A DNA stretch of 64,000 bases from Gemmatimonadota bacterium (lineage in GTDB: Bacteria > Gemmatimonadota > Gemmatimonadetes > Longimicrobiales > Gaopeijiaceae), in NCBI GenBank assembly GCA_016873995.1, contig VGVR01000007.1:1-64000 (forward strand), in the 5' to 3' direction. The translations under genes and the position numbers were made by a program. Positions 46,001 to 55,065 of this stretch are shown piece by piece. The first letter of the stretch is position 1. Each line of letters begins with the position of its first letter. The notes below the pieces were generated by a model. The model was not told the DNA's origin and did no database searches. It was given only the letters and a program-made list of their open reading frames with translations.

Positions 46001-47686
46001 TTGGCGAGCACGTCCCGGTCCCGCCGCGGGGCCCGGTCTTCGACGACTCTCTTGGGCGTTGTCCTCTTCGCTGCCGTCGGGCTCTCCTTCGGCCTGGCGC
46101 TGCAGGGGTATTTCGCCGCGCGCTCCCACCGACAGACCACGGAAGCCGTCCTGCGCGATTACGCCGAAGTCGCAGCGGCCGAGTATGCGCGCACCGCAGC
46201 CGCAGGGCTGTCGCGGTTCTTCGACGTCGCCTTCGATGAGGTGCCGCGCAGAACTCGAGGGGAGCTGCCAGGGATCGATGAGGTCGAGCGGGATATCGAC
46301 GATGCGATGCGAGCACTCGAGTGTCCGTGCCCGGACTTCAGGGAGCCGTTGGCCCTCGCCCGCATTTTGCTGCCCGACGGCGAGGTCGAGATCGCCTGGG
46401 GGCCGGTGCCGAGCGAGGTCACCTCTGCCGTGGCCGCAGAGGCGACCGCCCGTTATGCGTCGGATCCCGAGGGGCGCTACGGCCTCTTTCATGTAGACGA
46501 CTCGTCGGGCGGCGTGAGTGCGGTGGCCTACGCGACCGCCGAGAGTGACGCTGGTCCGCTGGCCGCGGTGTACGCGGTCATGGTGAGCGAGCGGGCGCTC
46601 GAGGAGCTCGCCTCTCACTGGCACCGCTCCAGCGAGTTGCTTCCGTACGCACTGGCGAATGGACTGCCGACGGATTCGGTGTTGTCGTTGACGCTGGCGC
46701 ACCCCGACGGCGTCCCGATCTTCGAATCGCCCGTGCGCTACGAGCGTACCTTCTCTGCCGCGGATACCCTGACTCCCGCGCTCGGCGCCTGGGTCGTCAC
46801 CGCTTCGATTCGTCCCGAGGCCGCGTCGAGTCTCGTGATCGGCGGCTTGCCGGACTCGCGGCTCTCCACCTCGCTGGCGCTCGTGGCCCTCACGCTCTTG
46901 GTTGGCGCCGCGGGCCTGTTGCAGATCCGACGGCACGAGCAGCTGAGCCGACTGAGGGAGGACTTCGTGTCGAGCGTCTCGCACGAGCTACGCACGCCCC
47001 TCACTCAGATTCGCATGCTCGGTGAGCTCCTCAGCGAAGACAAGCTGCGCTCGGAGCCGGAGCGGTCGCGCGCGCTGCAGATCATCCGCAGGGAGGCGCA
47101 GCGGCTGACCCAGCTGGTCGAGAACATTCTCCAGTTCTCACGCATCCGCGCCGCGCCTGCTGGCGCGGTCGACTTGCGGCGAGTGGACCTCGACGACGCC
47201 ATCGGTGAAGTGGTCTCTTCATTCCAGCCGATGGCCGAATCTGCGGGCGCGAACGTGCAGGCGGAGGCAGCGACAGGGCTCGCGGTCCGAGGTCAGCGAG
47301 AGGGCGTGCGTCGTATACTCCTGAACCTGTTGGACAACGCCATCAAGTATGGACCGTCGGGCCAGACGGTGCAGGTCAGCGCGGTCGCCGAGAACGGAAC
47401 GGTGCGCCTCACGGTCGAGGACCAAGGCCCTGGCGTTCCCGAGGCCGACCGCCAGCGCATCTGGGATCCCTACTGGAGGCTTCCGCGGGATGTCGACAGT
47501 TTGCGTCCGGGGAGTGGAATGGGGCTCGCGGTCGTGAGATCCCTGGCCGAGCAGTACGGGGGGTCCGCGTGGGTGGAAGGCGGTCCCAGCGAAACCGGCT
47601 CCCGCTTCGTAGTCGAGCTGTCGCGCGCTACTTCTCTTGAGACCGCAGTCGACTCGCCCGATACAGAGGGGGCCGTGCGCTCATGA
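46001..47686 (+). CDS. membrane sensor histidine kinase
   Basis: About 561 aa. First helix LLGVVLFAAVGLSFGLALQG, a periplasmic sensor of about 240 residues without a recognised fold, a second helix (SLALVALTLLVGAAGLLQI), HisKA with SVSHELRTPLTQIRM, and HATPase_c with LLNLLDNAIKYGP, DQGPGVPEADRQRIWD and GSGMGLAVVRSLAEQ. TTG 46001 is the likeliest start; the frame is open further left and no SD decides it. The gene overlaps its response regulator by ATGA. Confidence 0.9.
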   Translation: MASTSRSRRGARSSTTLLGVVLFAAVGLSFGLALQGYFAARSHRQTTEAVLRDYAEVAAAEYARTAAAGLSRFFDVAFDEVPRRTRGELPGIDEVERDIDDAMRALECPCPDFREPLALARILLPDGEVEIAWGPVPSEVTSAVAAEATARYASDPEGRYGLFHVDDSSGGVSAVAYATAESDAGPLAAVYAVMVSERALEELASHWHRSSELLPYALANGLPTDSVLSLTLAHPDGVPIFESPVRYERTFSAADTLTPALGAWVVTASIRPEAASSLVIGGLPDSRLSTSLALVALTLLVGAAGLLQIRRHEQLSRLREDFVSSVSHELRTPLTQIRMLGELLSEDKLRSEPERSRALQIIRREAQRLTQLVENILQFSRIRAAPAGAVDLRRVDLDDAIGEVVSSFQPMAESAGANVQAEAATGLAVRGQREGVRRILLNLLDNAIKYGPSGQTVQVSAVAENGTVRLTVEDQGPGVPEADRQRIWDPYWRLPRDVDSLRPGSGMGLAVVRSLAEQYGGSAWVEGGPSETGSRFVVELSRATSLETAVDSPDTEGAVRS

Positions 47687-48369
47687 CGCGCATCCTGTTG
47701 GTGGAAGACAACGCCGATCTCGCGTTCGGGCTGCGCGCGACGCTCGAGTTCGAGGGGTACGACGTCGACCTGGTGTCGGACGGCCGCGAAGCCAACGACC
47801 GCATCGGCAAGCTCGAGCCAGCTCTCGTGATCCTGGACCTGATGCTCCCGGGCCTCGACGGGTACGAGGTGCTGTCGCGGCTCCGCAAGACGGGGAACCG
47901 GACGCCGGTGCTCGTGCTCACCGCGCGCGGCGAGGAGGCCGACGTGCTCACGGGTTTCGAGCGGGGCGCAGATGACTACGTGATGAAGCCGTTCAGTACC
48001 GCCGAGCTCCTCGCCCGCGTGCGCGCGCTGCTCCGCCGCGCCGGAGGGACGGCGGCCGAGCGCCTGCCGGTCGACCGCTTCGGCGAGATCGAGGTGAACC
48101 CCGCGTCGGGCACCGTCATTCGCGACGGCGAGCCCCTCACGCTCACGCCCAAGGAGTTCGACCTGCTGGTGGCGCTCCTCAAGCGCCGCGGGGCGGTCGC
48201 TTCCCGCGCCGAGCTGCTGGGTGAAGTGTGGGCGTACGCGAACCCAGACGTGGAAACCCGCACCGTCGACGTGCACGTCGCGGAGCTGCGCCGCAAGCTC
48301 GAGCGCGATCCAGCGGATCCGCAGCACATCCTCACGGTCCGCAAGAAAGGGTACCGTCTGCAGATGTAG
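47683..48369 (+). CDS. OmpR/PhoB-family response regulator
   Basis: 228 aa. Receiver domain with LLVEDNADLAFGLR, phosphoacceptor Asp in LVILDLMLPGLDG, LVLTARG and DDYVMKPF; winged helix with LTPKEFDLLVALLKRRG, RTVDVHVAELRRKLE and VRKKGYRL. Partner of the kinase upstream. Four 11-bp direct repeats right after the gene resemble sites for this family and precede an outer-membrane gene. Confidence 0.95.
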   Translation: MTRILLVEDNADLAFGLRATLEFEGYDVDLVSDGREANDRIGKLEPALVILDLMLPGLDGYEVLSRLRKTGNRTPVLVLTARGEEADVLTGFERGADDYVMKPFSTAELLARVRALLRRAGGTAAERLPVDRFGEIEVNPASGTVIRDGEPLTLTPKEFDLLVALLKRRGAVASRAELLGEVWAYANPDVETRTVDVHVAELRRKLERDPADPQHILTVRKKGYRLQM

Positions 48370-48399
48370 TGAGCTCTGGGTTCCGGCAGGAAAGTTCGC

Positions 48400-48443
48400 T
48401 TACTCGGTTCTTACCGGGGTCGTACTGGAGCCGTACCACGGCT
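48400..48443 (+). promoter_or_regulatory. four tandem 11-bp direct repeats, candidate response-regulator site
   Basis: TTACTCGGTTC, TTACCGGGGTC, GTACTGGAGCC and GTACCACGGCT follow each other without gaps; the first three share KTACYSGGKYC-like positions, and TAC recurs every 11 bp. OmpR/PhoB proteins bind such head-to-tail repeats. The array ends 57 bp before the outer-membrane gene start. Confidence 0.6.
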
Positions 48444-48500
48444 CACTCGCGGGCGTCCTAGCTTCATCCGCCCGTCCTCTGGCCTCCTCTCGCCACGCGC

Positions 48501-49775
48501 ATGCTGCGACACCCCCTCCTTTCATCGCTCCTCTTGTCAGTCGCGCTCGCGAGTCCGGCACAGATATGCGCACAAGCTGCTGAACAAACGCCATTGCGTG
48601 TATATATCGACTGCGGCCGTTGCGACTTCGACCACCTGCGACGCGAGGTTCCGGTCGTCGACTACGTACGCGATCCCGCTGATGCGGACGTGCACGTTCT
48701 CGTCACGCTCGAGGGGACTGGCGCTGGGGGCGACGCGTTCACGTTCCATTTCCTGGGCATGGGTCCGCTCGCGGGTCGAGCGGACACGCTGCAGTACGTG
48801 AGTCAGCAGGCCCAGACCGCCGACGAGGTGCGCGACGGATACACGCGCACGTTCGGTCTGGGGTTGGTCCGCTACCTGGCCTACACCGGGCGTGAGGCGA
48901 GCGTCGAGCTCGACTTCGGCGACGTCTAGGATGCGGGGCGGCAGCTCGTTCCCGCGAACGATCCCTGGAACCTCTGGGTCTTCCGGGCCGGCATCGGCGC
49001 CGAGCTCCAGGGAGAGAGCCGTCGCAAGGACACGTCGCTCGACGGATCCTTCTCGGCGAGCCGCACGACCGAGGAGTTCAAGGTCGACATCGGCTTCCGG
49101 GGCGAGTACGAAGAGCAGGAGTTCGAGCTCAGGAGCGGGGCCAGAGAGGTGAGCAACACGCGGGAGCTCGAGGCCGAGGGCATCGTCGTTTGGAGTCTGG
49201 GCCCGCACTGGTCTTGGGGCATCGCGGGCGCGCTCGGCTCCGACCAGAGCGTGAATCAGGCGCTCTACACCGAAGCGGCGCCTGCGCTCGAGTACTCGTT
49301 CTTCCCGTACGCCGAGTCCACCCGGCGGCAGATCACGGCGACGTACCGCCTCGGCATGATGACGTTCTGGTACGAGGACCGCACGATCTTCGATCAGATT
49401 TCCGAGATCCGGCCCGCGCACAGCCTCGAGGTCGCTGCCGACTTCCAGCAACCGTGGGGAGAGCTGGTGGTGTCGGTGGAGGGCTCGCACTACCTGTACG
49501 ATCCGGACCGGCACCGAGTCGACCTCTACTCGAACATCGAGATCCGCCTGCTGCGCGGGGTGAACCTCGACATCCAAGGGAACGTCGCGCGCATCAAGGA
49601 CCAGATCTACCTCTCTGCCGCGGGGCTCGACGACAACGAGATCCTGATCGGGCAGCGCGAGTTGGGCACCGACTTCGAGTACGGCATGGAGGTCGGCCTG
49701 AGCTTCACGTTCGGCTCGATCTTCAACAACGTCGTGAACCCACGCCTACGCACCGGCGGCGACGACCTCGATTGA
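48501..49775 (+). pseudogene. outer-membrane beta-barrel protein with in-frame TAG (paralogue of 36338-37663)
   Basis: A single frame of 425 codons is interrupted only by TAG at 48927-48929. Before it: signal peptide, YIDCGRCDFDHLRREVPVVD, DADVHVLVTLEGTGAGGDAF and LGLVRYLAYTG, the N-terminal domain of the family. After it homology resumes immediately (NDPWNLWVFRAGIGAELQGE) through the barrel to FTFGSIFNNVVNPRLRTGG. CAG or GAG to TAG would explain it. Possibly controlled by the two-component system just upstream. Readthrough is possible but no evidence supports it. Confidence 0.83.
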
Positions 49776-49826
49776 TCCCGCGGGACTTCGTGCGCCGGTC
49801 GCATCCGCGGCCGGCGCACGGACGGG

Positions 49827-50741
49827 TTACATCATGCGGGCCTTGAGCGACTTCGCCTGCTCGGCCGTGAGCCCGAGCGGACGCCGCGCGAGCCCCGGTC
49901 CCTTCTGGAGCACGGGCTCGGAGCCGTCGAGGGAAGGGCGCTCGGTCTTGAAAAAGAGCCCGGTGTAGAGCGTGTCGCCCCACTCCATGGCGCGCTCGCA
50001 CGCGCTCTTCCAGTCGGACGGGTCGTGGCCCACGTCCTCGAGCCGCTTCACGCGCGCCTTGAAGAACGGGTAGTCGTTGTCGTTGTTGAACGTCACGCAC
50101 GGGCTGAACACGTCGATGAGCGCGAAGCCCTTGTGCTTGACGGCGCCCTTCATGAGCTCGGTGAGGTGCTTCGGGTCGCCGCTGAATCCGCGGGCGACGT
50201 ACGTGGCACCCGCCATGATGGCCGACGTGAGCGGGTTGAGCGGCGACTCGAGGTTCCCCATAGGAGTGCTCTTCGTCTTCATGTCGAGCCGGCTGGTCGG
50301 CGAAATCTGTCCCGTCGTGAGGCCGTAGATCTGGTTGTCCATCACGATGTAGGTGATGTCGATGTTGCGGCGCGCCGAGTGCATGAAGTGGCCGCAGCCG
50401 ATGCCGTAGCCGTCGCCGTCGCCACCCGTGGCGATCACCGTGAGCTCGTGGTTCGCGAGCTTGGCGCCCGTGGCGAAGGGGAGGGAGCGCCCGTGCAGGG
50501 TGTGCATGCCGTTCGCGTTGATGTACCCCGGCAGGTTGGACGAGCAGCCGATGCCGCTCACCACCATCAGCTGGTGCGGTTGCAGGCCGAGCTCGAAAAC
50601 TGCGCGCTGGAGCGCGTTGAGCACGCCGAAGTCGCCGCACCCCGGGCACCAGTCTGGCTCGACGCGTCCCTTGAAGTCTTTCGCCGACGCCGCCTTGCGC
50701 GGCAGCTCTACGGTCTTTGCCTCGAGCGTCGCCTGGCTCAT
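49827..50741 (-). CDS. korB: 2-oxoacid:ferredoxin oxidoreductase beta subunit
   Basis: 304 aa thiamine-diphosphate-binding subunit. PDWCPGCGDFGVL and GIGCSSNLPGYI hold conserved cysteines; GDGDGYGIGCGHFMHSARRN with IVMDNQIYGLTTGQ is the TPP/Mg motif. With KorA it converts 2-oxoglutarate (or another 2-oxoacid) and CoA to acyl-CoA, CO2 and reduced ferredoxin. ATG 50741 overlaps the korA stop (ATGA). Confidence 0.93.
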   Translation of the reverse strand: MSQATLEAKTVELPRKAASAKDFKGRVEPDWCPGCGDFGVLNALQRAVFELGLQPHQLMVVSGIGCSSNLPGYINANGMHTLHGRSLPFATGAKLANHELTVIATGGDGDGYGIGCGHFMHSARRNIDITYIVMDNQIYGLTTGQISPTSRLDMKTKSTPMGNLESPLNPLTSAIMAGATYVARGFSGDPKHLTELMKGAVKHKGFALIDVFSPCVTFNNDNDYPFFKARVKRLEDVGHDPSDWKSACERAMEWGDTLYTGLFFKTERPSLDGSEPVLQKGPGLARRPLGLTAEQAKSLKARMM

Positions 50742-52516
50742 ACGCTGATCTCCTGGGTGGGCACGTACACCGTGGTCTCTTGACTGAGGATGTCGAGCAC
50801 GCCGTGCACGATGTGGCGGGGCGTCAGCGGTTCGCCGTCGTACTTGCGGATGTGCGAGTGGGCGGCAATACCCGTCTGGCTGCGCAGGTACTCCGCGAAC
50901 TGACCCGTGTAGTTGTTCTCGACGACGACGATCTTCTTGGCCTTCGCGAGCGCTGCGGTGATCGCGTCCACGTGGAACGGCACGATCCACTTGATGGCGA
51001 GATGGTTGGCCGTCACGTCGTGCTCGGCCAGCCTCGCGATCGCCTCCTTGATCACGCCGTACGTCGACCCGAACCCCACCAGGGTCACCTCCGCCTTCTT
51101 GGCCCCCTCGAGCTTCGGCGCTGGCACGTCCTGCGCGACGGTCTCGAACTTGCGCGCGCGCTTCTCGACCATCTGGCGGCGCTTGAACGGGTTCGTGAAC
51201 TCGTCGCTGATGAGCACTCCGGACTCGTCGTGCTCGTCGGTGGCGGCCGTGTACACGAAGCCCTCGTGGCCGGGGAGCACGCGCGGAGAGATGCCGCTCT
51301 CGGTGTCCGCGTAGCGGTGGTAGTCGCCGTTCGGTGACGGATCCTGGATGAGAGCGCCGCGGTCGATCTCGAGGTGCATGTTCAGGCGGTCCGGGTCGAC
51401 GCTGAAGGTGCCCTCCGAAATGAGCAGGTCCGAGAGGAGGATCCCCGGGCACTGTGCCCGGTCGACCAGGTTGAAGAGCTCGGGCATGGTGTTGAACGCG
51501 TCGAGCGCGTTCAGCGGTGCGACGATGAAGCGCTCGAAGTCACCCTGGCTCGCGCCCAATGCCTGTCGCAGATCGCCCTGCTCCGTCTTGGTCGGAACGC
51601 CGGTGGAGGGCCCGGCCCGCATCACGTTGATGAAGACGCAGGGGACCTCCATCATGGCCGCCGCGCCGACGGCCTCCGTCATGAGTGCGAACCCACCGCC
51701 CGACGTGGCGCACATGGCGCGCACCCCCGTGTGGGCTGCGCCAATGGTCATGTTGGCAACGCCGATCTCGTCCTCGACCTGGCGCACCATGATGCCCAGG
51801 CCGCGTCCGTTCTGGGCCATCCAGTGGAGCACGCCGCTAGCTGGGCTCATGGGATAGGCCGCGTAGAACTTCACGCCCGCCGCGGCGCCGCCGATGGCGA
51901 TGGCGTCGTTGCCCGCCCACACGGCCAGAGGCTTACCGCCGCTGGGCAGCGGCTCGGGGAAGGGCTCGAAGTTGGAAACCGCGTGGTCGTAGCCTGCGCG
52001 AGCCACCGAGAGGTTCTCCTGCACCACCTCGGGTCCTTTCTTACCGAGGCTCTGCTCGAGCACCTTGCCGAGCACGTCGAAATCGACGCGGATAAGCCCC
52101 ATCATGACGCCGAGCGAGAGCGTGTTCTGGATCACCTTGTTCTTGCTGTCGCCCGTGAGCTGTTTCACGGGCATGGCGCAGAGATGCACGCCGGCGGCGG
52201 GCTCACCCGGCTGGATATCGTCGCTGTTGTAGAGGGCCCGAGCGCCGTCGCCCAGGAGCCCCAGGTGCCGATCCATGGTGTCCTGGTTGAGGCACAGCAG
52301 CATGTCGATGCGGTCGCCGTGGCTCAGGACCTCGGTCTGCCCCACGCGGAGCATGAGGAGGATGTGGCCGCCGCGGATGATCGACTGATGGGCGTTGTAC
52401 GAATAGAGGTGCAGCCCTCGCCGCGCGAAGATGCGGGCTAGGACGTTACCGGGGGTGGCGATACCCTGCCCGGCGGCTCCTCCGATGGCGATGGTGAGGT
52501 CGAGGGGTCTGCTCAT
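50738..52516 (-). CDS. korA: 2-oxoacid:ferredoxin oxidoreductase alpha subunit (gamma-alpha fusion)
   Basis: 592 aa: an N-terminal gamma-type domain (IAIGGAAGQGIATPGNVLAR, SYNAHQSIIRGGH) fused to the alpha pyrimidine domain (GNDAIAIGGAAAGVKFYAAYPMSPAS, RQVEDEIGVANMTIGAAHTG, MRAGPSTGVPTKTEQGDL) and the C-terminal domain II (GSTYGVIKEAI, VVENNYTGQFAEYLR). AGGAGC before ATG 52516. Electrons go to ferredoxin, suggesting a ferredoxin-linked TCA cycle. Confidence 0.93.
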   Translation of the reverse strand: MSRPLDLTIAIGGAAGQGIATPGNVLARIFARRGLHLYSYNAHQSIIRGGHILLMLRVGQTEVLSHGDRIDMLLCLNQDTMDRHLGLLGDGARALYNSDDIQPGEPAAGVHLCAMPVKQLTGDSKNKVIQNTLSLGVMMGLIRVDFDVLGKVLEQSLGKKGPEVVQENLSVARAGYDHAVSNFEPFPEPLPSGGKPLAVWAGNDAIAIGGAAAGVKFYAAYPMSPASGVLHWMAQNGRGLGIMVRQVEDEIGVANMTIGAAHTGVRAMCATSGGGFALMTEAVGAAAMMEVPCVFINVMRAGPSTGVPTKTEQGDLRQALGASQGDFERFIVAPLNALDAFNTMPELFNLVDRAQCPGILLSDLLISEGTFSVDPDRLNMHLEIDRGALIQDPSPNGDYHRYADTESGISPRVLPGHEGFVYTAATDEHDESGVLISDEFTNPFKRRQMVEKRARKFETVAQDVPAPKLEGAKKAEVTLVGFGSTYGVIKEAIARLAEHDVTANHLAIKWIVPFHVDAITAALAKAKKIVVVENNYTGQFAEYLRSQTGIAAHSHIRKYDGEPLTPRHIVHGVLDILSQETTVYVPTQEISV

Positions 52517-52665
52517 GTAGGGCTCCTGTGGACCGGCCAACCGTGGCGGCAAAGTGCGGGGAGGGGGGCTCGTCCGAAAGGTGGGCCCGGCTGGCGGGGC
52601 TGCTCCGTGGCGGACTATTCTGTGGTCGGAAGGGGAAACCAGGGGGTGGGAGGACTGCACGACCC

Positions 52666-53244
52666 ATGCGGATGAATCATTCGCCCGCTGCCCGGCGGGC
52701 GCTGCTGGCGGCCCTGGCCCCCCTGGCCATTGCGTGTGCGGCGCCGCGCGTGGCGCCGCCGCCGAGCGCCACACCGAACCTGACCTCGACGATGGTGATG
52801 TCGCCCAACGGCCGGGCTGCCCCGCTCGACCTTCGCCACGAGTCGTCCGTCGGCCAACGCACGGTCGCAGCCTCCCTGGTGGCGGTGTGGGCCGTACTTC
52901 CCGCCGTATTCGCTCAGCTCGAGGTCGAGCCGACGCGAGTCGATTCCAGCGAAGCGGTGATCGGGAACCCGAACTTCCGCGCCCGCCGCATCGAAGACAG
53001 GCGCATGTCCGACTGGCTCGATTGCGGGCGCGCATTCGGTAGGGAATACGCGGATCATTACACCGTCTCGATCGGGCTGTTGGTGCAGCTCGTGCCTGCG
53101 GCGGAGGGCGGTACGATCGTGCGCACCGTGCTCGACGCGTACGCCCGGGACCCCAGCACGAGCGGGAACGCGGTGCACTGCATCACCTGGGGATCGCTCG
53201 AGCGCCGCATCGGTGAGCTCGTGGCGGAGAGGGTCGCGCCCTAG
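52666..53244 (+). CDS. lipoprotein, unknown function
   Basis: 192 aa. Lipobox-like LAIAC after an Ala-rich signal, Pro-rich linker, then a conserved-looking region with VAASLVAVWAVLPAVFAQLE, a possible short helix, SDWLDCGRAFGREYADHYTV and a last Cys in NAVHCITWGS (two cysteines may pair). gggagga lies 12 nt before ATG 52666; ATG 52672 is an alternative. Family not recognised. Confidence 0.65.
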   Translation: MRMNHSPAARRALLAALAPLAIACAAPRVAPPPSATPNLTSTMVMSPNGRAAPLDLRHESSVGQRTVAASLVAVWAVLPAVFAQLEVEPTRVDSSEAVIGNPNFRARRIEDRRMSDWLDCGRAFGREYADHYTVSIGLLVQLVPAAEGGTIVRTVLDAYARDPSTSGNAVHCITWGSLERRIGELVAERVAP

Positions 53245-53246
53245 CG

Positions 53247-54462
53247 TTGTTGTTCGCCCAGGCCGCTTCCGAAGCCGCCGCGGTTCCTTCGGTCCTGGGG
53301 ATCCGTGCCGAGTTCGTGCTCTTCGCGCTCACGCTCGCGGGCGTCGCCGTCTTCCACCGCAGCGCCATGCAGATCGCGGCGGGGGGGGCTCGCGGCGATT
53401 CTGGCTCTGAAGCTGGCGCTCGATCCGAGCTTCGATGCGGTCGAGCACATGGTGGGCTCGCCGGAGCACGAGGGCGAGTGGCGCATCCTACTCAACCTAC
53501 TCGGCCTCCTGCTCGGGTTCGCCATTCTGGCGAAGCACTTCGAAGAGTCGAAGATCCCACTCACGCTGCCGCGCTACCTGCCGGACGACTGGAAGGGCGG
53601 CTTCGTGTTGCTCGTCATGGTATTCGTGCTCTCGTCCTTTCTGGACAACATAGCCGCCGCCATGATCGGCGGTGCCATGGCACTGGTCGTGTTCGAGGGG
53701 ACTGTCCACGTGGGCTACCTCGCAGCCATCGTCGCCGCGAGCAATGCGGGTGGATCGGGAAGCGTGGTCGGCGACACCACCACGACGATGATGTGGATCG
53801 CAGGGGTGCCGGCGGTAGCCGTGCTGCACGCGTATGTGGCGGCGATTCCCGCGCTCATCGTATTCGGCGTGATCGCGGCGGTCCAGCAGGATCGCTTCCA
53901 TCCCATCACTAGGGACTCGGCGGCCGACGTCCACATCGAGTGGCAGCGCGTGCTCGTCGTCGGGTTGATCCTGGCCGGCACCATCACGACCAACGTTCTG
54001 CTCGGGTTTCCCGCTCTGGGCGTCTGGGTCGCGCTCCTGGTCGGAGCCACGTTCACCTCGACCCCATGGGGCGAGCTGCGCCCGGCGCTGAAGGGGTCCA
54101 TCTTCCTGCTGCAGCTGGTGATGTGCGCCTCCATGATGCCGGTCGACCAGCTGCCGCCGGCGTCTTGGCTGAGCTCCTTGGTGCTGGGCTTCGTGTCCGC
54201 GGTCTTCGACAACATCCCGCTGACGAAGCTCGCTCTCGAGCAGGGTGGGTACGACTGGGGCGTGCTCGCCTACGCCGTCGGGTTCGGGGGGTCGATGATC
54301 TGGTTCGGATCGTCGGCCGGGGTGGCGATCTCCAACCTCCATCCCCAGGCGAAGAACACCGGGGCCTACCTGCGGCACGGCTGGCACGTGGCGGCCGCCT
54401 ACGTGTTGGGGTTCGCGGTCTTGATGGTGACGCTCGGGTGGCGCCCGCACGGGCCTGGGTGA
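53247..54462 (+). pseudogene. NhaD/citrate-transporter-like membrane protein, frameshifted in a G8 tract
   Basis: TTG 53247 starts LFAQAASEAAAVPSVLG and VLFALTLAGVAVFHRSAMQI, then a run of eight G (53381-53388) throws translation out. With seven G the frame would join LAAILALKLALDPSFDAVEH and continue to 54462. The rest has about ten helices with family motifs FLDNIAAAMIGGAMA, NAGGSGSVVGDTTTTMMWIA and FDNIPLTKLAL. Ion transporter superfamily; Na+/H+ antiport or carboxylate transport inferred. Either a slipped-strand switch now off or an assembly error. It starts 3 bp after the lipoprotein stop. Confidence 0.82.
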
Positions 54463-54547
54463 GCCGGAGGCGACGGCTGTCGCCGTCCCCCCTCCCGTCG
54501 TCCCGACTTCCCCGCCTCCGGCTCACCTCTGCTGACGGCCGCGCCCC

Positions 54548-54943
54548 TCAGCTTCCTGCCAGTGCCCCGTACTCGAGAATCGATACCTCGGACGCACACA
54601 GCAGTGGCTGCACGGTCAGCCGGAGCACGCCTCCCGCGCCGGGAAGCAGGACGTCGCTGGCGAACAGCCGCTCCGAGTCGTGTGCCCGCACCAGCAAGCG
54701 CACGCCCATCAACGCCATCTGCCCTTGAATACGGAGCTGGTCGCGCTCGAGGCCAGCGACCGTGCCGACACGACGCGGCGTGTTTCCATCTGCGAGGTAG
54801 ACGCCGACTTCCGATTCGCCGCGGTTCTCCACGTAGATGACGGTGCCCTTCGAGGTCGGGCCGACGGGGCGCGGCCGGGGCTTGGTGCACGCGGCGCTGA
54901 GTGCGACGAGGACCGCAATGAGCACCCGAGCGGGTGAGTCCAT
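54548..54943 (-). CDS. small lipoprotein, unknown function
   Basis: 131 aa with signal and lipobox LSAAC, a short Pro/Arg linker, and a beta-rich domain (GTVIYVENRGESEVGVYLAD, QLRIQGQMALMGVRLLV, VLRLTVQPLLCASEVSILEY). The strand pattern looks immunoglobulin-like. Divergent from the LysR gene. No family recognised. Confidence 0.65.
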   Translation of the reverse strand: MDSPARVLIAVLVALSAACTKPRPRPVGPTSKGTVIYVENRGESEVGVYLADGNTPRRVGTVAGLERDQLRIQGQMALMGVRLLVRAHDSERLFASDVLLPGAGGVLRLTVQPLLCASEVSILEYGALAGS

Positions 54944-54973
54944 GGGCGATTCCAGTTGCAGAGTACGAGATGC

Positions 54974-55002
54974 TTGACCGCTGCAATCCTGCGCCCGATA
55001 GT
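54974..55002 (+). promoter_or_regulatory. promoter of the LysR-molybdoenzyme operon
   Basis: TTGACC (54974), exact 17-bp spacer, GATAGT (54997), followed by the palindrome at 55001. Transcription would begin near 55009, upstream of ATG 55066. Confidence 0.5.
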
Positions 55003-55012
55003 GTCATGACAC
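55001..55012. promoter_or_regulatory. perfect palindrome GTGTCATGACAC at the predicted transcription start
   Basis: A 12-bp palindrome that overlaps the last two bases of the -10 box. Operator candidate for repression; the binding protein is unknown. Confidence 0.45.
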
Positions 55013-55032
55013 AAACAAATAATTCACACAAA

Positions 55033-55055
55033 ATCCATGAGCAATCTGCATGGAT
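55033..55055. promoter_or_regulatory. LysR-box-like inverted repeat
   Basis: ATCCATG and CATGGAT are separated by 9 bp and include a T-N11-A core. The site lies 10 bp before the LysR-family gene's ATG; autoregulation is likely. Confidence 0.5.
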
Positions 55056-55065
55056 AGGATCTGGC

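Noticed and set aside
28029-48929. Stop-codon reassignment or selenocysteine as explanation for in-frame stops
   Set aside because: The two stops differ (TGA and TAG), intact genes throughout use TGA and TAG as terminators, and no SECIS-like hairpin was recognised after the TGA.
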